Shown: positions 41,029 to 50,922, counted from the first letter of the stretch. The stretch: DNA of 64,000 nt from Haloarcula hispanica ATCC 33960 (GCF_000223905.1 NC_015948.1:2790001-2854000); one strand, 5' to 3'. Program-made: numbers and translations. The notes: generated by a model from the sequence alone, not told the origin.

Positions 41029-41232
41029 CTACCGCATCAGCAGTGTCGAGACCGGAAAGTCGGCATCGACGGAGAGCCACTGGTCCTCTACGTCTGTCGT
41101 GTCGACATCCGGCGCGTAGCAGATGAGTCGCTCACTGCCGTCGGGACGGGAGCGTACCACGGCAGGTAGCGTTCCCTCGTCAACGTCAGCCGCTGCCGTC
41201 ACCGCACTCGTCGACCGGGTATCGGAGTCCAT
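41029..41232 (-). CDS. Small haloarchaeal protein, paralogue A (67 aa)
   Basis: A 67-residue acidic protein starting MDSDTRSTSAVTAAADV. Its C-terminal half (RLICYAPDVDTTDVEDQWLS) aligns with the neighbouring 68-residue protein (RSILYPPGSTPSELEANWLA), so the two are tandem paralogues. A 9-base inverted repeat (41244-41271) covers its promoter. It ends one base from the end of the convergent threonine synthase-like gene. Function unknown. Confidence 0.65.
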   Translation of the reverse strand: MDSDTRSTSAVTAAADVDEGTLPAVVRSRPDGSERLICYAPDVDTTDVEDQWLSVDADFPVSTLLMR

Positions 41233-41243
41233 GTCTCGATTCA

Positions 41244-41271
41244 CGACAGGTATCATTATTGTTACCTGTCG
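41244..41271 (-). promoter_or_regulatory. Inverted repeat over the paralogue A promoter
   Basis: CGACAGGTA (41244-41252) and TACCTGTCG (41263-41271) are perfect 9-base arms with a 10-base AT-rich spacer, centred about 25 bases before the ATG at 41232. The spacer and arms contain the likely TATA box, so a repressor operator is plausible. Confidence 0.55.
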
Positions 41272-41288
41272 GTTATCGGGCGTAAGGG

Positions 41289-41495
41289 CTACTGAACGTC
41301 GTCAAGCGGAACGAGAAGGTCCGACGAAACGGCCAGCCAGTTCGCTTCCAGTTCGGAGGGCGTGCTGCCGGGCGGATACAGGATCGAGCGCTGGCCGCCG
41401 CCCGCAGCCGGCTCGTGTTCGACAGTCAATAGCTTCTCGGCGGCCTCGCCGTCCGTCGTATTTCGCCGGTGGGTGTCTGCCCCTTCGGTGCTCAT
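41289..41495 (-). CDS. Small haloarchaeal protein, paralogue B (68 aa)
   Basis: A 68-residue protein starting MSTEGADTHRRNTTDGEAAE. Its C-terminal half is related to paralogue A 57 bases downstream. Upstream, AATATTGTTATC resembles the ATTATTGTTACC of paralogue A, but the perfect inverted repeat is missing. The two look like a tandem duplication with separate promoters. Function unknown. Confidence 0.65.
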   Translation of the reverse strand: MSTEGADTHRRNTTDGEAAEKLLTVEHEPAAGGGQRSILYPPGSTPSELEANWLAVSSDLLVPLDDVQ

Positions 41496-41754
41496 GGCCG
41501 CACATAACGGTATATCAATATTGTTATCCGTAGTCTAAATCGAGGTATATCCCCGTATTACCGGAATATTCGTGGTGCTTACTCGACGGTAGCCGGTTCG
41601 AACCAGATAGAAGACAGGACCAGGGCCACGATTGATTGTCGGGTGGGATGTTTACGCGACGATGTCACACCGCATTCGAATTGTCGGATCTGATTTCCGG
41701 ATAATGTCGTCCCCGAGGTCGAGAGAGACCGGTACACCGCGACGCTAATCGGTC

Positions 41755-43020
41755 TCAGCGGGACGGGTGAGTGGGCGCGTCGAACCCGCCACGGACCAGC
41801 GGCTTCGCGATGTGGCGGCGTGCAACCGGCGGCACTTCGTACCAGCCGCGTTCCAGTCCCCGCTCGATTGACTGCTCGACCTTGCCGTCGGCGCTGGTCC
41901 CGCAGTCCCGACACCGATAGCCCTGGTTCCGGCCGGCGGATTTCATCGACCGCCCACAGTCCGGGCAGTCCGGCGTGACGGGTTCCGTCCGAACGAGTTC
42001 CCGGACCGCGAACTTCTCCAGTTTGAGCGTGCCGTCAGTCACTTCGCCACAGGCGGTGATTCGGTCGCCCACCCTGAGCGAGCGGACCCGGTCGCGAAAG
42101 CCCTTTGTCGGCTCGAAGGCCGCACAGTCGAGGGTCGTATCGTCGCCCTCGAGCGTAACGAACACATGTCCGCCCTCCCGCGTTTCGGGGGCGTCGACCA
42201 CGTCGCCGGTGACGCGGTAGGCGCTGTCAGCCGTGACCGCGTCGACAGCGGCGTCCTGTAGATGGACGTCCGTCCCCTGGTTCGTCACGAACGTCGCTCG
42301 CCGGGCGATGGGTTCGCTGTCGATCGCGTCGGCAACGGCGCGGCAGGCGTCGGGGTCGTCGCCGCGGATCCCGTAGAGAATCGGACACGGCGTCCGGGGA
42401 ACGCAGACAGGATAGCCCGATGCACGGTCGACAGTGTCCCACACGTCGGGGTAGTACTCGGCCGCTACGTCGCGGACGCTCTCGCCGTCGACCGCCCGCT
42501 CAGTGCCCCACCGGTCTCGCTCCCGGTAGGCGATGTGTTCGTAGGTCCAGTCCGACAGCGCGGCCCAGGCCCCGACCGCCGCGAGCGCGCCGACGAGCCC
42601 GCGGCCGTTGCCCCGCTGACAGCGGGCGAACCCGACCACGTCAGCTAGCGTCGTCGCGGCCATCGGGTCCTGTATCGACTGTATTGTCTCGCAGGCGAAC
42701 GTTGCGACCTGCGGCGGGACGTCTTCGGGGTCGCAGTCCGCGACGATAGCGCCGGGGTTGGTCCGGGGGTCGTCGGTCTCAGCCATGTCGAGCACGTCCC
42801 CGGCCAGTTCAAGCGCCGTGTCGGCATCGAGGTCCGTATGCACTGCCAGCGCCGCGTTCCCGCGGGTCTTGTGCTCAACGGCAGGGTTCAGTCGGACGAG
42901 GAGCAGTCGCTCGACGGTCCCCCCGGCGTCGCGTATCGACTCCGCGAGGCTGGCGGCGGCGTAGGTCGTACACATCCCCCGCTCGCGCGAGTCCGTATCA
43001 TCGAGGCCGACGACAGTCAC
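41755..43020 (-). CDS. tiaS: tRNA(Ile2) 2-agmatinylcytidine synthetase
   Basis: A 421-residue TiaS, which modifies C34 of tRNA-Ile(CAU) with agmatine so that it reads AUA. The N-terminal domain opens VTVVGLDDTDSRERGMCTTY with the family GxDDTD motif. An OB-fold region follows (about 270-345), and a C-terminal zinc ribbon has CPDCGRSM and CRDCGTSA. A GTG at 43020 is taken as start because it begins the conserved strand; a TTG nine codons earlier is possible. Confidence 0.94.
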   Translation of the reverse strand: MTVVGLDDTDSRERGMCTTYAAASLAESIRDAGGTVERLLLVRLNPAVEHKTRGNAALAVHTDLDADTALELAGDVLDMAETDDPRTNPGAIVADCDPEDVPPQVATFACETIQSIQDPMAATTLADVVGFARCQRGNGRGLVGALAAVGAWAALSDWTYEHIAYRERDRWGTERAVDGESVRDVAAEYYPDVWDTVDRASGYPVCVPRTPCPILYGIRGDDPDACRAVADAIDSEPIARRATFVTNQGTDVHLQDAAVDAVTADSAYRVTGDVVDAPETREGGHVFVTLEGDDTTLDCAAFEPTKGFRDRVRSLRVGDRITACGEVTDGTLKLEKFAVRELVRTEPVTPDCPDCGRSMKSAGRNQGYRCRDCGTSADGKVEQSIERGLERGWYEVPPVARRHIAKPLVRGGFDAPTHPSR

Positions 43021-43148
43021 AAGCGCCTGTAGCCCCGAAACGGTCAAACCCCTTTCGTCACGCTGTCGGTAGGAGCCTGAGAGGTCAACGAACGGCGCAA
43101 TGCATATAATGGGTGAGCGGGCTAGACTCAGTAGAGGTACAGAGTACT

Positions 43149-44117
43149 ATGTCACGGTCGGCGCTGGTGGAAAACGTCATGGCGATGCTCGAAGACGCTG
43201 GCTTCCTCGTCAGCGACCGCTGTGCGATTCGTCCGAAGAGTTTCGACATCGCTGCCCGTCGCGGTGAGGACGTGTTGCTCCTGAAGATACTGGGCAACAT
43301 CGACGCCTTCGACGCACAGACCGGGGGCGAGATGCGGCGACTGGGCACGTACCTGAATGCTACACCGATCGTAGTCGGACTCCGGACCCGTGACGAGGAA
43401 CTGAAACCCGGCGTCGTCTACTTCCGGCACGGCGTCCCCGTGCTGTCGCCCGACACCGCGATGGACCTGTTCGTCGAGGAGGTCCCACCGCTCATCTACG
43501 CCGCGCCGGGCGGACTCTACGTCAACATCGACTCCGAGATTCTCGCTGACGTGCGCGAGAACCGCGACTGGTCGCTCGGCCGACTGGCAAAGGAACTTGG
43601 CGTCTCCCGACGGACGGTCTCGAAATACGAGGACGGAATGGACGCTTCCGTCGAGGTGGCCGCCGAACTGGAGGACCTGTTCGACGCGCCGCTGACCTCG
43701 CCGGTGAGCGTCCTCGACGGCGCCGAGGAAGTCCGTGACGACGAGCCGACACCGGACGACCCCGCCGTCGCACCGGAAGACGAGCCGATTGTGACGGTAT
43801 TCACTCGTATCGGCTTCGAGGTCCACCCGACGGACCGCGCGCCGTTCAAGAGCGTCAACGAGAGCGACGACGAGCACGGGCAAGTCCTTGCCGGTCACTC
43901 GGCGTTCACCGAGACGGCCGAGAAGCGAGCCCGCATCATGTCCTCGGTCGGCGAGGTAACCCGGACTCGGTCGGTGTACGTCGTCGACGAACTCCGACGG
44001 GAGTCCGTCGAGGGGACCGCGCTCATCGAGAAAGAGGAGATGGAAAACATCGAGGACGCCATCGACCTGCGCGACCTCATTATGGAGCGCGGCGAGGAAC
44101 CCGAGGAAGTGGCCTGA
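43149..44117 (+). CDS. Archaeal HTH (Xre-type) transcriptional regulator
   Basis: A 322-residue regulator. An N-terminal domain (about 1-115) resembles restriction-endonuclease-like folds seen in this archaeal family ([39 protein letters not shown]). A central helix-turn-helix (about 135-165, [19 protein letters not shown]) and a second domain from about 210 follow. Archaea carry one or two copies of this uncharacterised regulator. The ATG at 43149 gives [14 protein letters not shown]. Target genes are not known. Confidence 0.88.
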   Translation: MSRSALVENVMAMLEDAGFLVSDRCAIRPKSFDIAARRGEDVLLLKILGNIDAFDAQTGGEMRRLGTYLNATPIVVGLRTRDEELKPGVVYFRHGVPVLSPDTAMDLFVEEVPPLIYAAPGGLYVNIDSEILADVRENRDWSLGRLAKELGVSRRTVSKYEDGMDASVEVAAELEDLFDAPLTSPVSVLDGAEEVRDDEPTPDDPAVAPEDEPIVTVFTRIGFEVHPTDRAPFKSVNESDDEHGQVLAGHSAFTETAEKRARIMSSVGEVTRTRSVYVVDELRRESVEGTALIEKEEMENIEDAIDLRDLIMERGEEPEEVA

Positions 44118-44175
44118 GCGGGCGCTCTCAGTCTTCGCTGTCACGTAAAAACGAGAACTACCGTAAGCGCCGAGT

Positions 44176-44424
44176 CTACTGCCCGTACGTTTCTTCGAGG
44201 TACTCGACGATGTCGTCGGATTCAGGCATCCCGTCGACGCCGTTGTCCTCGTCGACGAGGACGGGAACGCCCGTCTGGCCCGAAACCTCCTTCACTTCGG
44301 TCCGATCGCCGTGGGACCGCGGGACCATGTGGGATTCGTAGTCGAGGCCCAGCTCGTCGAGTTTCTTGATTACCTTCGCACAGTACGGACAGCCTTCGAG
44401 TTCGTAGAGTTCGAGATTAGCCAT
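44176..44424 (-). CDS. Glutaredoxin-like thiol oxidoreductase
   Basis: An 82-residue thioredoxin-fold protein with the active site CPYC (Cys12, Cys15), the cis-Pro segment TGVPVLVDEDNG and a GMPESDDIVEYLEETYG end. The ATG at 44424 (MANLELYELEG) is used. Haloarchaea use gamma-glutamylcysteine instead of glutathione, so the natural thiol partner is probably that or a thioredoxin system. It is 86 bases upstream of the end of pyrE on the opposite side; no operon partner is clear. Confidence 0.92.
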   Translation of the reverse strand: MANLELYELEGCPYCAKVIKKLDELGLDYESHMVPRSHGDRTEVKEVSGQTGVPVLVDEDNGVDGMPESDDIVEYLEETYGQ

Positions 44425-44510
44425 TTGCACTCGTGGGTAGGCGAGCCAGCGTCAAGAACACATCGGTGGTGTGCTCGTCTCGTGCAGGGCCGAGAGCGTT
44501 CCGACCAGCG

Positions 44511-45062
44511 CTATACGTCGATATCGTCGGGTGCGTCGGCGAGCAGGTCAGAGGCAGTCACGAGCGAGGACAGTTCGAGGTCGTGGTCGGCGAGGTTCTC
44601 GCTGGCCCCCTCCTCGCGGTCGACGACGACGAGCACGCGGTTGACGATAGCGCCGGCCTCGCGGAGCGCCTCGGCGGCGTCGACCGCACTCTGGCCGGTC
44701 GTCGCGATGTCTTCGAGGATGATGACCTCCTCGCCGTCGGCCAGATCCCCTTCGATTCGGTTGCCCGTGCCGTACTCCTTTGCCTGCTTGCGGGCGATGA
44801 CGTAGGGAATGCCCGTCTCGACACTGGTGACCGCGACCAGCGGGACTGCGCCGAGGGCGACGCCGGCGAGCGTGGCGTCCGTGTCCCACTCGGCGATGCG
44901 CTCGGCGAAGGCCTCGGCGATGCGGTCCAGACAGTCGGGGTTGGTCTCGAAGACGTACTTGTCGACGTAGTAGTTCGACGTGCCGCCGTGGGAGAGCTCG
45001 AACTCCCCGAACTTGACGGCGTCGGCGTCCCGCAGCGCCGCGATGAGGTCGTCGTTTGCCAT
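44511..45062 (-). CDS. pyrE: Orotate phosphoribosyltransferase
   Basis: A 183-residue OPRTase for UMP synthesis. It starts [20 protein letters not shown] and shows the PRPP-binding motif [18 protein letters not shown] together with [15 protein letters not shown]. Length is normal. It is divergent from the phosphohexomutase gene with 86 bases between starts. Confidence 0.96.
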   Translation of the reverse strand: MANDDLIAALRDADAVKFGEFELSHGGTSNYYVDKYVFETNPDCLDRIAEAFAERIAEWDTDATLAGVALGAVPLVAVTSVETGIPYVIARKQAKEYGTGNRIEGDLADGEEVIILEDIATTGQSAVDAAEALREAGAIVNRVLVVVDREEGASENLADHDLELSSLVTASDLLADAPDDIDV

Positions 45063-45148
45063 ACGCTCACTGCACGGTCACGGGGCTAATGACTGTTGAA
45101 TTCGGACAGCGACATTCCTAAGCCCCTCCGCATCAGACACTCGCTCGA

Positions 45149-46525
45149 ATGCAAGTGTTCGGGTCGAGTGGCGTCCGAGGTGTCGCGGGCGATGAGCTGA
45201 CACCGCGGTACGTCCGGGTTGCACAGGCCGCCGGGGACGTCTGGCGTGACGACCACGACCGCGTCGCGATCGCCCGGGATACGCGGACGACCGGGCGGAC
45301 GTTTATCAACGCCGCGACAAGCGGGCTGACGGCCGTCGGGTTCGACGTCGACCGCCTCGGCGTCGTGCCGACACCGGGGTTGCAGGCCTACTGCGAGCGT
45401 GAGTCGGTCCCGGGCGTGATGATTACCGCGAGTCACAATCCGGCCGCGTACAACGGCGTGAAGCTCATCGGCGCGGACGGCGTCGAACTGACGCGGGACA
45501 CGCTCGACCACGTCGAGCAGTCCCTCCGGGACGACACCCCGACCTACGCGGACTGGGAGACAGTCGGGTCCGACACCGCCATCGCCAGCGCTCGCCGCCG
45601 CTACCGCGAGCAGGTGCTGTCTGCCGTCGACCGCGACCGCATCGCCGACGCCGACCTCACTGTCGTCGTCGACCCCGGCCACGGCGCTGGCTCGCTGACG
45701 AGCCCCGACCTGTTCCGCGAACTCGGCTGTGAGGTCCACACTGTCAACACCCAGCCCGACGGCCACTTCCCCGGCCGCGACCCCGAACCCGTCGCCGAGA
45801 ACCTCGGAGACCTCCGGGCGTTCGTCCGCGCGACCGACGCCGACCTCGGATTCGCCCACGACGGCGACGCCGACCGCGGGATGTTCGTCGACGAGACCGG
45901 AACCCATATCGAAGGTGACGCCGCACTGGCCGCGCTCGCGGCGGCGAAAATCGAGTCGGGCGACGGCGTCGTCTCGGCGGTCAACGCCTCCCAGCGGCTG
46001 GTCGACGTCGTCGAGGACGCCGGCGCGACCCTCTCGCTCACCCCCATCGGCTCGACGTACATCGTCAGCCGCATCCGCAAACTGCAGGACGAGGGGACCC
46101 ACGTCGCGATTGCCGGCGAAGGCAACGGCGGCATCCTCTTCCCCGACTACCGCATCGCCAGAGACGGGGCGTTCACCGCCGCGAAGTTCCTCGAACTCGT
46201 CGCCGAGCGGCCCGCGAGCGAGGTGGCCGCGGACTACGACGACTACTACAACGTCCGGCGAAACCTCGAATACGAGACCGAAGACGAGCGCGAAGCGATG
46301 CTCGAAGGCATCGAGGCCCACGCGAACGACGCGACGGCCGACCTCGACACGACGGACGGCTATCGCCTCGACTACGGCGACGGTTGGGTGCTCGCCCGAC
46401 CGTCCGGCACGGAGCCCGTCGTCCGGGTCTACGCCGAAGCGCGCACGCTCGACCGCGCCGAAGAGCTGGCCGAAACGATGGTGAGGCGAGCAACCCAGCA
46501 GGCTGACACTTACAGCGGCCGATAA
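45149..46525 (+). CDS. Phosphoglucomutase/phosphomannomutase family (GlmM-like)
   Basis: A 458-residue alpha-D-phosphohexomutase. The four domain motifs are the phosphoserine loop ITASHNPAAYNGVK, the metal loop DGDADRGMF, the sugar-binding GEGNGGILFP and the phosphate-binding RPSGTEPVVRVYAE. The start MQVFGSSGVRGVAGDELTP is typical of GlmM-like archaeal enzymes. Glucosamine, glucose or mannose phosphate cannot be separated by eye. TTCCTAAGC (45115-45123) 26-34 bases upstream may be the TATA box. Its last 16 bases overlap the convergent coiled-coil gene. Confidence 0.93.
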   Translation: MQVFGSSGVRGVAGDELTPRYVRVAQAAGDVWRDDHDRVAIARDTRTTGRTFINAATSGLTAVGFDVDRLGVVPTPGLQAYCERESVPGVMITASHNPAAYNGVKLIGADGVELTRDTLDHVEQSLRDDTPTYADWETVGSDTAIASARRRYREQVLSAVDRDRIADADLTVVVDPGHGAGSLTSPDLFRELGCEVHTVNTQPDGHFPGRDPEPVAENLGDLRAFVRATDADLGFAHDGDADRGMFVDETGTHIEGDAALAALAAAKIESGDGVVSAVNASQRLVDVVEDAGATLSLTPIGSTYIVSRIRKLQDEGTHVAIAGEGNGGILFPDYRIARDGAFTAAKFLELVAERPASEVAADYDDYYNVRRNLEYETEDEREAMLEGIEAHANDATADLDTTDGYRLDYGDGWVLARPSGTEPVVRVYAEARTLDRAEELAETMVRRATQQADTYSGR

Positions 46526-47661
46526 ATCTCCAGCGCGTCGTCGATAGCTGCCCTGGCCTCGCGGGCGGTCGATAGTTCCTGCTCGACAGCACCGCTTGCC
46601 AGCCGTTCACGCTCGGATTCTGTGAGGTCTGCCCGAGCGACAGCGCTCTCGCGAAGCCGCTCGTAGTCATCCCGCTCCGCGAGTCCACGCACCTCCCGTA
46701 GCGCCGCGACGACTGACTCGTCGGCGAACCGGGCGACGACCGAGCGGTACTCTCGGCAATACCACGGCAGGGCGTCGGCCGACGGCGGCGGCCAGTCGAT
46801 CCGCACCGGCTCGGCGTCGAGCCGCCGGAGATACGTCTGCCGGGTGGCGACAGCACTGCGGAGCGCTGCGGCGTCGTCGACGTAGTGGTCCAGTTTCGAG
46901 GCGGAGTAGTCGGCGTACTCCAGTAGTTTCGGAATCGGCTCCCGGCCGGCGTCGTGCTCGCGAACGTAGGTCAGCAGTTCCGCAGGTGGGGACCGGAACT
47001 CGACCAGCGGGTACGCGTCCGCCCGGTCGATAACTGCCAGCGCGTCCTTAGCCGGCGTATTGCGGCGAAACTCGGTGAACGCCTCGGAGACGGCGTCGTT
47101 GTAGCGCTCGATGGGGTCACGGAGATGCTCGACCGGGGCATCGAGATCGGCGTCGCCGAGACGCTGGAGGCGTTCCAGGTCGTCGATGCGGTCGCTCAGT
47201 TCGTCGCGTCGACGGTTCGCCTCGGTCCGGGCTTTCTTGTACTGCTCGCGTGCGTCGTCGAGTTCGTCGAGTCGCCCGACGAGGTCGCCGATGGGCGACA
47301 GCATCTCGCGGGCCTGCTCGAAATCGCCCTCGGTGAGTCGCCGCTGCTGGAGGAAATCGTCGATTTCTTCGAAGGTATCGCGCTCGGGCAGATCCTCGGG
47401 GAGATCGTCGGTCAGCGTCCCGACCCGGCCCTGAAACTCCATGAACGCCTCGAAGTCGCCGCCGCCGGTCGCCCGGCCGTCGTAGCTGTCTAGCAGGTTC
47501 CACAGCTCGCTGTAGATGTCACGGCAGTCACGCAACGCGTCGGCACCGACCTCCTCGACACGCGTCTGCGCTCGGTCGTGCGCCTCGGCGGCCTGTTCGA
47601 GGTTCTCGACGGCGTCGGGGGTTCCTGCACTGCTTTCGATCTCAGTATCGGATCGCGCCAT
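46510..47661 (-). CDS. Haloarchaeal coiled-coil protein of unknown function (383 aa)
   Basis: A 383-residue acidic soluble protein, mostly helical. Long coiled-coil stretches occur at about 20-75 and 115-185 (RLDELDDAREQYKKARTEAN). The C-terminal half (about 190-380) is a helical domain with DWPPPSADALPWYCREYRSV. No enzymatic motif is seen. It follows hisI directly (the start is within one base of the hisI stop), so the two are probably cotranscribed; an association with chromosome or DNA structure proteins cannot be tested here. Confidence 0.75.
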   Translation of the reverse strand: MARSDTEIESSAGTPDAVENLEQAAEAHDRAQTRVEEVGADALRDCRDIYSELWNLLDSYDGRATGGGDFEAFMEFQGRVGTLTDDLPEDLPERDTFEEIDDFLQQRRLTEGDFEQAREMLSPIGDLVGRLDELDDAREQYKKARTEANRRRDELSDRIDDLERLQRLGDADLDAPVEHLRDPIERYNDAVSEAFTEFRRNTPAKDALAVIDRADAYPLVEFRSPPAELLTYVREHDAGREPIPKLLEYADYSASKLDHYVDDAAALRSAVATRQTYLRRLDAEPVRIDWPPPSADALPWYCREYRSVVARFADESVVAALREVRGLAERDDYERLRESAVARADLTESERERLASGAVEQELSTAREARAAIDDALEIYRPL

Positions 47662-48023
47662 CAGTAGACGTCGTCCGGGTCAAACACTTGCTCACCGACC
47701 GTCTCGCCGTCGACAGTCCGGTGGAAACAGGACTCGTAGCCGGTGTGGCACGCCCCGCCGGTCTGGTCGACGACGTACAGCAGCGCGTCCCCGTCGCAGT
47801 CGACCCGCACCTCTTCGACGGCCTGCGTGTGGCCACTCGTCCCGCCCTTGTGCCAGAGTTCGTCCCGGCTCCGCGAGTAGTAGTGGGCCTCCCCCGTCTC
47901 TCGGGTCTTCCGCAGCGCTTCTTCGGTGACGTAGGCGAGCATGAGTACCTCGCCGGTGTCGGCGTCCTGTGCGACAGCGGGGATGTACTCCTGCTCGTCG
48001 AACGCGAGGTCGACCTCGGTCAT
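47661..48023 (-). CDS. hisI: Phosphoribosyl-AMP cyclohydrolase
   Basis: A 120-residue HisI, third step of histidine synthesis. Starting [20 protein letters not shown], it has the family [20 protein letters not shown] motif and zinc/magnesium-binding cysteines in [12 protein letters not shown] and [13 protein letters not shown]. The ATG at 48023 is used. No HisE domain is fused. Other his genes are scattered; hisA lies 4 kb away on the opposite strand. Confidence 0.96.
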   Translation of the reverse strand: MTEVDLAFDEQEYIPAVAQDADTGEVLMLAYVTEEALRKTRETGEAHYYSRSRDELWHKGGTSGHTQAVEEVRVDCDGDALLYVVDQTGGACHTGYESCFHRTVDGETVGEQVFDPDDVY

Positions 48024-48070
48024 ACTCGGGCGGAGGCGTGTCCGAAAAATAGGTCTTCTGCTACCGGGGG

Positions 48071-49108
48071 TCACGCGAGCCCAACAGCCTGCAACAGCGA
48101 GAACAGCACGTCGCCGTAGGTGAGCGAGACGACAAGCCCGGCGAACATCGGGACGAGGAACGGAATCCCGGGCGAAATCCACACCTCGTCTTCTTCGACG
48201 AGCACGTCCAGCCCGTCGCGGAGCTGGTCCGGCGACGTGCCGTAGGCGGAGTGGTCGATGTCGTTCAGGAACCGCTCGGCACCCCAGGGGTCGTCGATGT
48301 GGTCGGGGTGGTCCATCCCATCGGCCCCGATGTCGTTCGCTGACGGTTCGGCCACATCGCCGGACACCGAGTCGCCGCCGTCGGTCGCCAGCGAGCCGTC
48401 GCCGGGGTCGTTCGGGACCGCTGGGATGGAGGTCGGCAGCCGATGCTGCTCGGGATCGGCACGGATGTCAGCAAGCGAGCAGCCGCGCCACTGGAGGTAC
48501 ATCCGGAGGGCGTCGAGGTCGAGGCCGCCGCGGTCGAAGCCGTCGGGGGATTCGAGCAGGCGGCCGTACTCCTCGGTGACGTTGGCGGCGGCGACGGGCC
48601 GCCCGATGAACATCGCCAGCGAAAAACGACCACGGGCGAGGTTCCCGGCAGCGACGGCAAGCGGGTAGACGATGCCAGCAAGCACAGTGTTCGAGAGGAT
48701 CGTCAGCGAGAACACGCCGATAGCGCTCTGCTGGAGCGGGAGCGCGACGCTTGGCATTGGCAGGTAGTACACCGGATAGACGGGAAAGAGGACGGCGACG
48801 AGCATGAACGCCTTCGCGTCGGCCCCGCCGAACCCGCCGATGAGCCAGAAACCGTACGACAGCGGAACGACGAAGCCGAGACTGATCGCGACTCTGATGA
48901 AGAACAGCCGCTGGCCGACCGCTGTCGGGCCGGCCCAGACGGTGTAGGCGTCCCACAGCAGGAGCACGACCGCCAGCACGGCAAGCGGGGTCCAGGTCCG
49001 GTTGGGCACCCGGCGGGTTTTCACGTCGCGGTAGGCCGCCCACCCGAACACCGGGACGGCGACCAGCCGAAGCAGGTCCGGTATCGACCCGAGCACGGCT
49101 ATACGCAA
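48071..49108 (-). CDS. Prepilin/prearchaellin signal peptidase (A24 family, PibD/FlaK type)
   Basis: A 345-residue aspartate membrane protease. The two catalytic aspartates are Asp28 in [13 protein letters not shown] and Asp97 in [11 protein letters not shown] (the GxGD motif appears as GGAD). Helices fill residues 8-175 and the C-terminal 315-342. Between them is a hydrophilic insert of about 130 residues, rich in Asp and Gly. Archaeal relatives are usually 210-240 residues, so the insert is unusual. It cleaves class III signal peptides of archaellins and pilins. No pilin gene is next to it. Confidence 0.9.
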   Translation of the reverse strand: MRIAVLGSIPDLLRLVAVPVFGWAAYRDVKTRRVPNRTWTPLAVLAVVLLLWDAYTVWAGPTAVGQRLFFIRVAISLGFVVPLSYGFWLIGGFGGADAKAFMLVAVLFPVYPVYYLPMPSVALPLQQSAIGVFSLTILSNTVLAGIVYPLAVAAGNLARGRFSLAMFIGRPVAAANVTEEYGRLLESPDGFDRGGLDLDALRMYLQWRGCSLADIRADPEQHRLPTSIPAVPNDPGDGSLATDGGDSVSGDVAEPSANDIGADGMDHPDHIDDPWGAERFLNDIDHSAYGTSPDQLRDGLDVLVEEDEVWISPGIPFLVPMFAGLVVSLTYGDVLFSLLQAVGLA

Positions 49109-49198
49109 TACAGGGGTGCCCCTAATGGTTCCGGTACGACGGCTGTCGAAGGCAGTCGCTGCTGGAAGAAGAAAGTGTAGTGCGCTGCAGGAGCCGCG

Positions 49199-49588
49199 TT
49201 AGATGACGCGGTTCTGCAGGTAGTCGAGGTGCTTGGCGTTGTAGACGATCTTGACCTCGTCGGCGTCCGGGCTGCCGATACAGGTCAGGCGAACGTTTTT
49301 GTCTTCGACTTCCTCGTCGCTGAGGATCTGCTGCATGTCCATGTCGATGTCGCCTTCGAGAACGATGGCGGCACAGTTCGCACAGGCACCGGCGCGACAC
49401 GAGAAGGGCCAGTCGTAGCCCTGCGCCTCGGCGGCTTCCAGGATGTACTCGCCTTCGTTCACCTCGAGGGACCCGTAGTCCTCACCGTCGAGGTCCATAT
49501 CTGACGCCTCTGCGAAGACGTCGTCGTCGTACATGTCCCAGCCGTTATCGTCCACTACTTCGTAGTTAAGGTACTCTACCGTGGGCAT
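49199..49588 (-). CDS. Halobacterial 2Fe-2S ferredoxin
   Basis: A 129-residue plant-type ferredoxin. The cluster cysteines are in [20 protein letters not shown] and VRLTCIGSP, matching CX4CX2C...C. The 25-30 residue acidic insertion near the N-terminus ([20 protein letters not shown]) is the known hyper-acidic surface domain of halobacterial ferredoxins. From memory only about two residues differ from the Haloarcula marismortui protein, which supports the genus call. It is the electron acceptor of 2-oxoacid:ferredoxin oxidoreductases. Confidence 0.97.
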   Translation of the reverse strand: MPTVEYLNYEVVDDNGWDMYDDDVFAEASDMDLDGEDYGSLEVNEGEYILEAAEAQGYDWPFSCRAGACANCAAIVLEGDIDMDMQQILSDEEVEDKNVRLTCIGSPDADEVKIVYNAKHLDYLQNRVI

Positions 49589-49713
49589 CACCTGATTGGT
49601 TCGAACCCCGCCCTGTTAGACTTTGCCCTTCGGTTTTAGGCCGTGCAAAATAATGAGGGACAACGCGGGGATTCGTCGGAAACCGACGACAGCTGTTCGG
49701 GACCGATCACCGC

Positions 49714-50922
49714 TCAGGCAATCGGCAAAAACTTGAATACCAGATACGCCGCGAGCGTCGCGATCGAGGGGACGATGTTCTGAAGGAAAATCACTCTGGC
49801 GGTGGTCCCGGGTTCGAACAGGTCCGACGCCGACGGGATGTCCTCCCGCGATTCCTCGCCGATGGGTTCGGTCTCGGCCGGCTTCGGCGTCCCCTTTTTC
49901 CCGCCGACAGTCGGCGCATCCGCGGCTTCCGCGTCGGTGGTCAGCGCACCGACAGACGCGACGGGCGTCTCGCCCTGCACAGTGTCGGAGAGGCTCGTCG
50001 TTCGCGTTGCACGGCCCCAGCCGAGCCCGACGATGCTCATCGTGGCGATGATGACGAAACTCGCCGGGATACCCAGCGCGGAGAGGAAGGTGACGATGGT
50101 GGAGGCAACTGCCGCAACCACGATGGCGGCGACCAGCGGGAGGTCGGTCAGGTCGTTGCCGACCGTGTCCATCGTTCGACGGGCGATGGTAAAGGCACCG
50201 AGGCCGATAGCGCCACCGCCGAGCAGGATAGCCGGGTACATATCTAGCGAGCCGTTCCCCACGAGGGGGGCGACGGCGTTGGCAACGTTCGACGCGCCCG
50301 CCGAGAAGGCCATGTAACAGCCGATACCGATGACGACGACGGTCCCGACGAACTCACGCGGTGTCGTGTTCTCCCCAAGTGACGGCCGTGGAATCGAACC
50401 GGACCGGTCGAAATCCAGTAGCGACCCCTCGCTCTGGGAGACAGCGAACCACTCGACGAGGCGCGGGTAGAAGTACCGGCCGATGACCCCGCTGACCCAG
50501 AAGGCGATGATCGGGGAGACGAGCCACCACGAGACGATTTCGAGCATCAGGGCGGCGTTTAGCGTCCCGCGAGCGAGGCCGAGACCGGCGATAGCGCCGA
50601 CAGCCGTCATCGAGGTCGACGCCGGGACGCCGACCACGTTCGAGAGAAACAGCGCGACACCGATGAAAAACAGCACGACGATGCTGATGAGCGGGGAGAA
50701 GGCGGTCTCGACGAGGTCACTCCCGAGGCTTTCGACGACTTCCGGGCCGACGATGAGTCCCCCAGCCAGCGCGAAGATGGTCATCAGGGCCGCCGCGGAC
50801 AGTTTCGAAAGCGTATCTGACCCGACTGCAGGCCCGAACGCGACACCCGTCGAAGAGCCCCCGATATTGAACCCGACGAAGATAGCCACCAGAACACCGA
50901 GGGCAAAGAGAACTTCGACCAT
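49714..50922 (-). CDS. Inorganic phosphate permease, PiT family
   Basis: A 402-residue transporter with about 10 hydrophobic helices. The two inverted PiT signature repeats are near the N-terminus (VGFNIGGSSTGVAFGPAVGS) and after the central loop (AFSAGASNVANAVAPLVGNG), both of the GxxN(V/I)...P type. A soluble hydrophilic segment of about 70 residues (about 300-370) precedes the last helix. It would use an Na+ or H+ gradient to import phosphate. No phoU is adjacent. Confidence 0.92.
   Translation of the reverse strand: MVEVLFALGVLVAIFVGFNIGGSSTGVAFGPAVGSDTLSKLSAAALMTIFALAGGLIVGPEVVESLGSDLVETAFSPLISIVVLFFIGVALFLSNVVGVPASTSMTAVGAIAGLGLARGTLNAALMLEIVSWWLVSPIIAFWVSGVIGRYFYPRLVEWFAVSQSEGSLLDFDRSGSIPRPSLGENTTPREFVGTVVVIGIGCYMAFSAGASNVANAVAPLVGNGSLDMYPAILLGGGAIGLGAFTIARRTMDTVGNDLTDLPLVAAIVVAAVASTIVTFLSALGIPASFVIIATMSIVGLGWGRATRTTSLSDTVQGETPVASVGALTTDAEAADAPTVGGKKGTPKPAETEPIGEESREDIPSASDLFEPGTTARVIFLQNIVPSIATLAAYLVFKFLPIA

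Noticed and set aside
41595-41604. GGTTCGAACC, T-arm-like, also at 49598-49607
   Set aside because: The 10-base string is a palindrome that matches T-arm consensus by chance; no acceptor or anticodon arm, and no tRNA gene nearby, unlike the copies beside the three real tRNAs.
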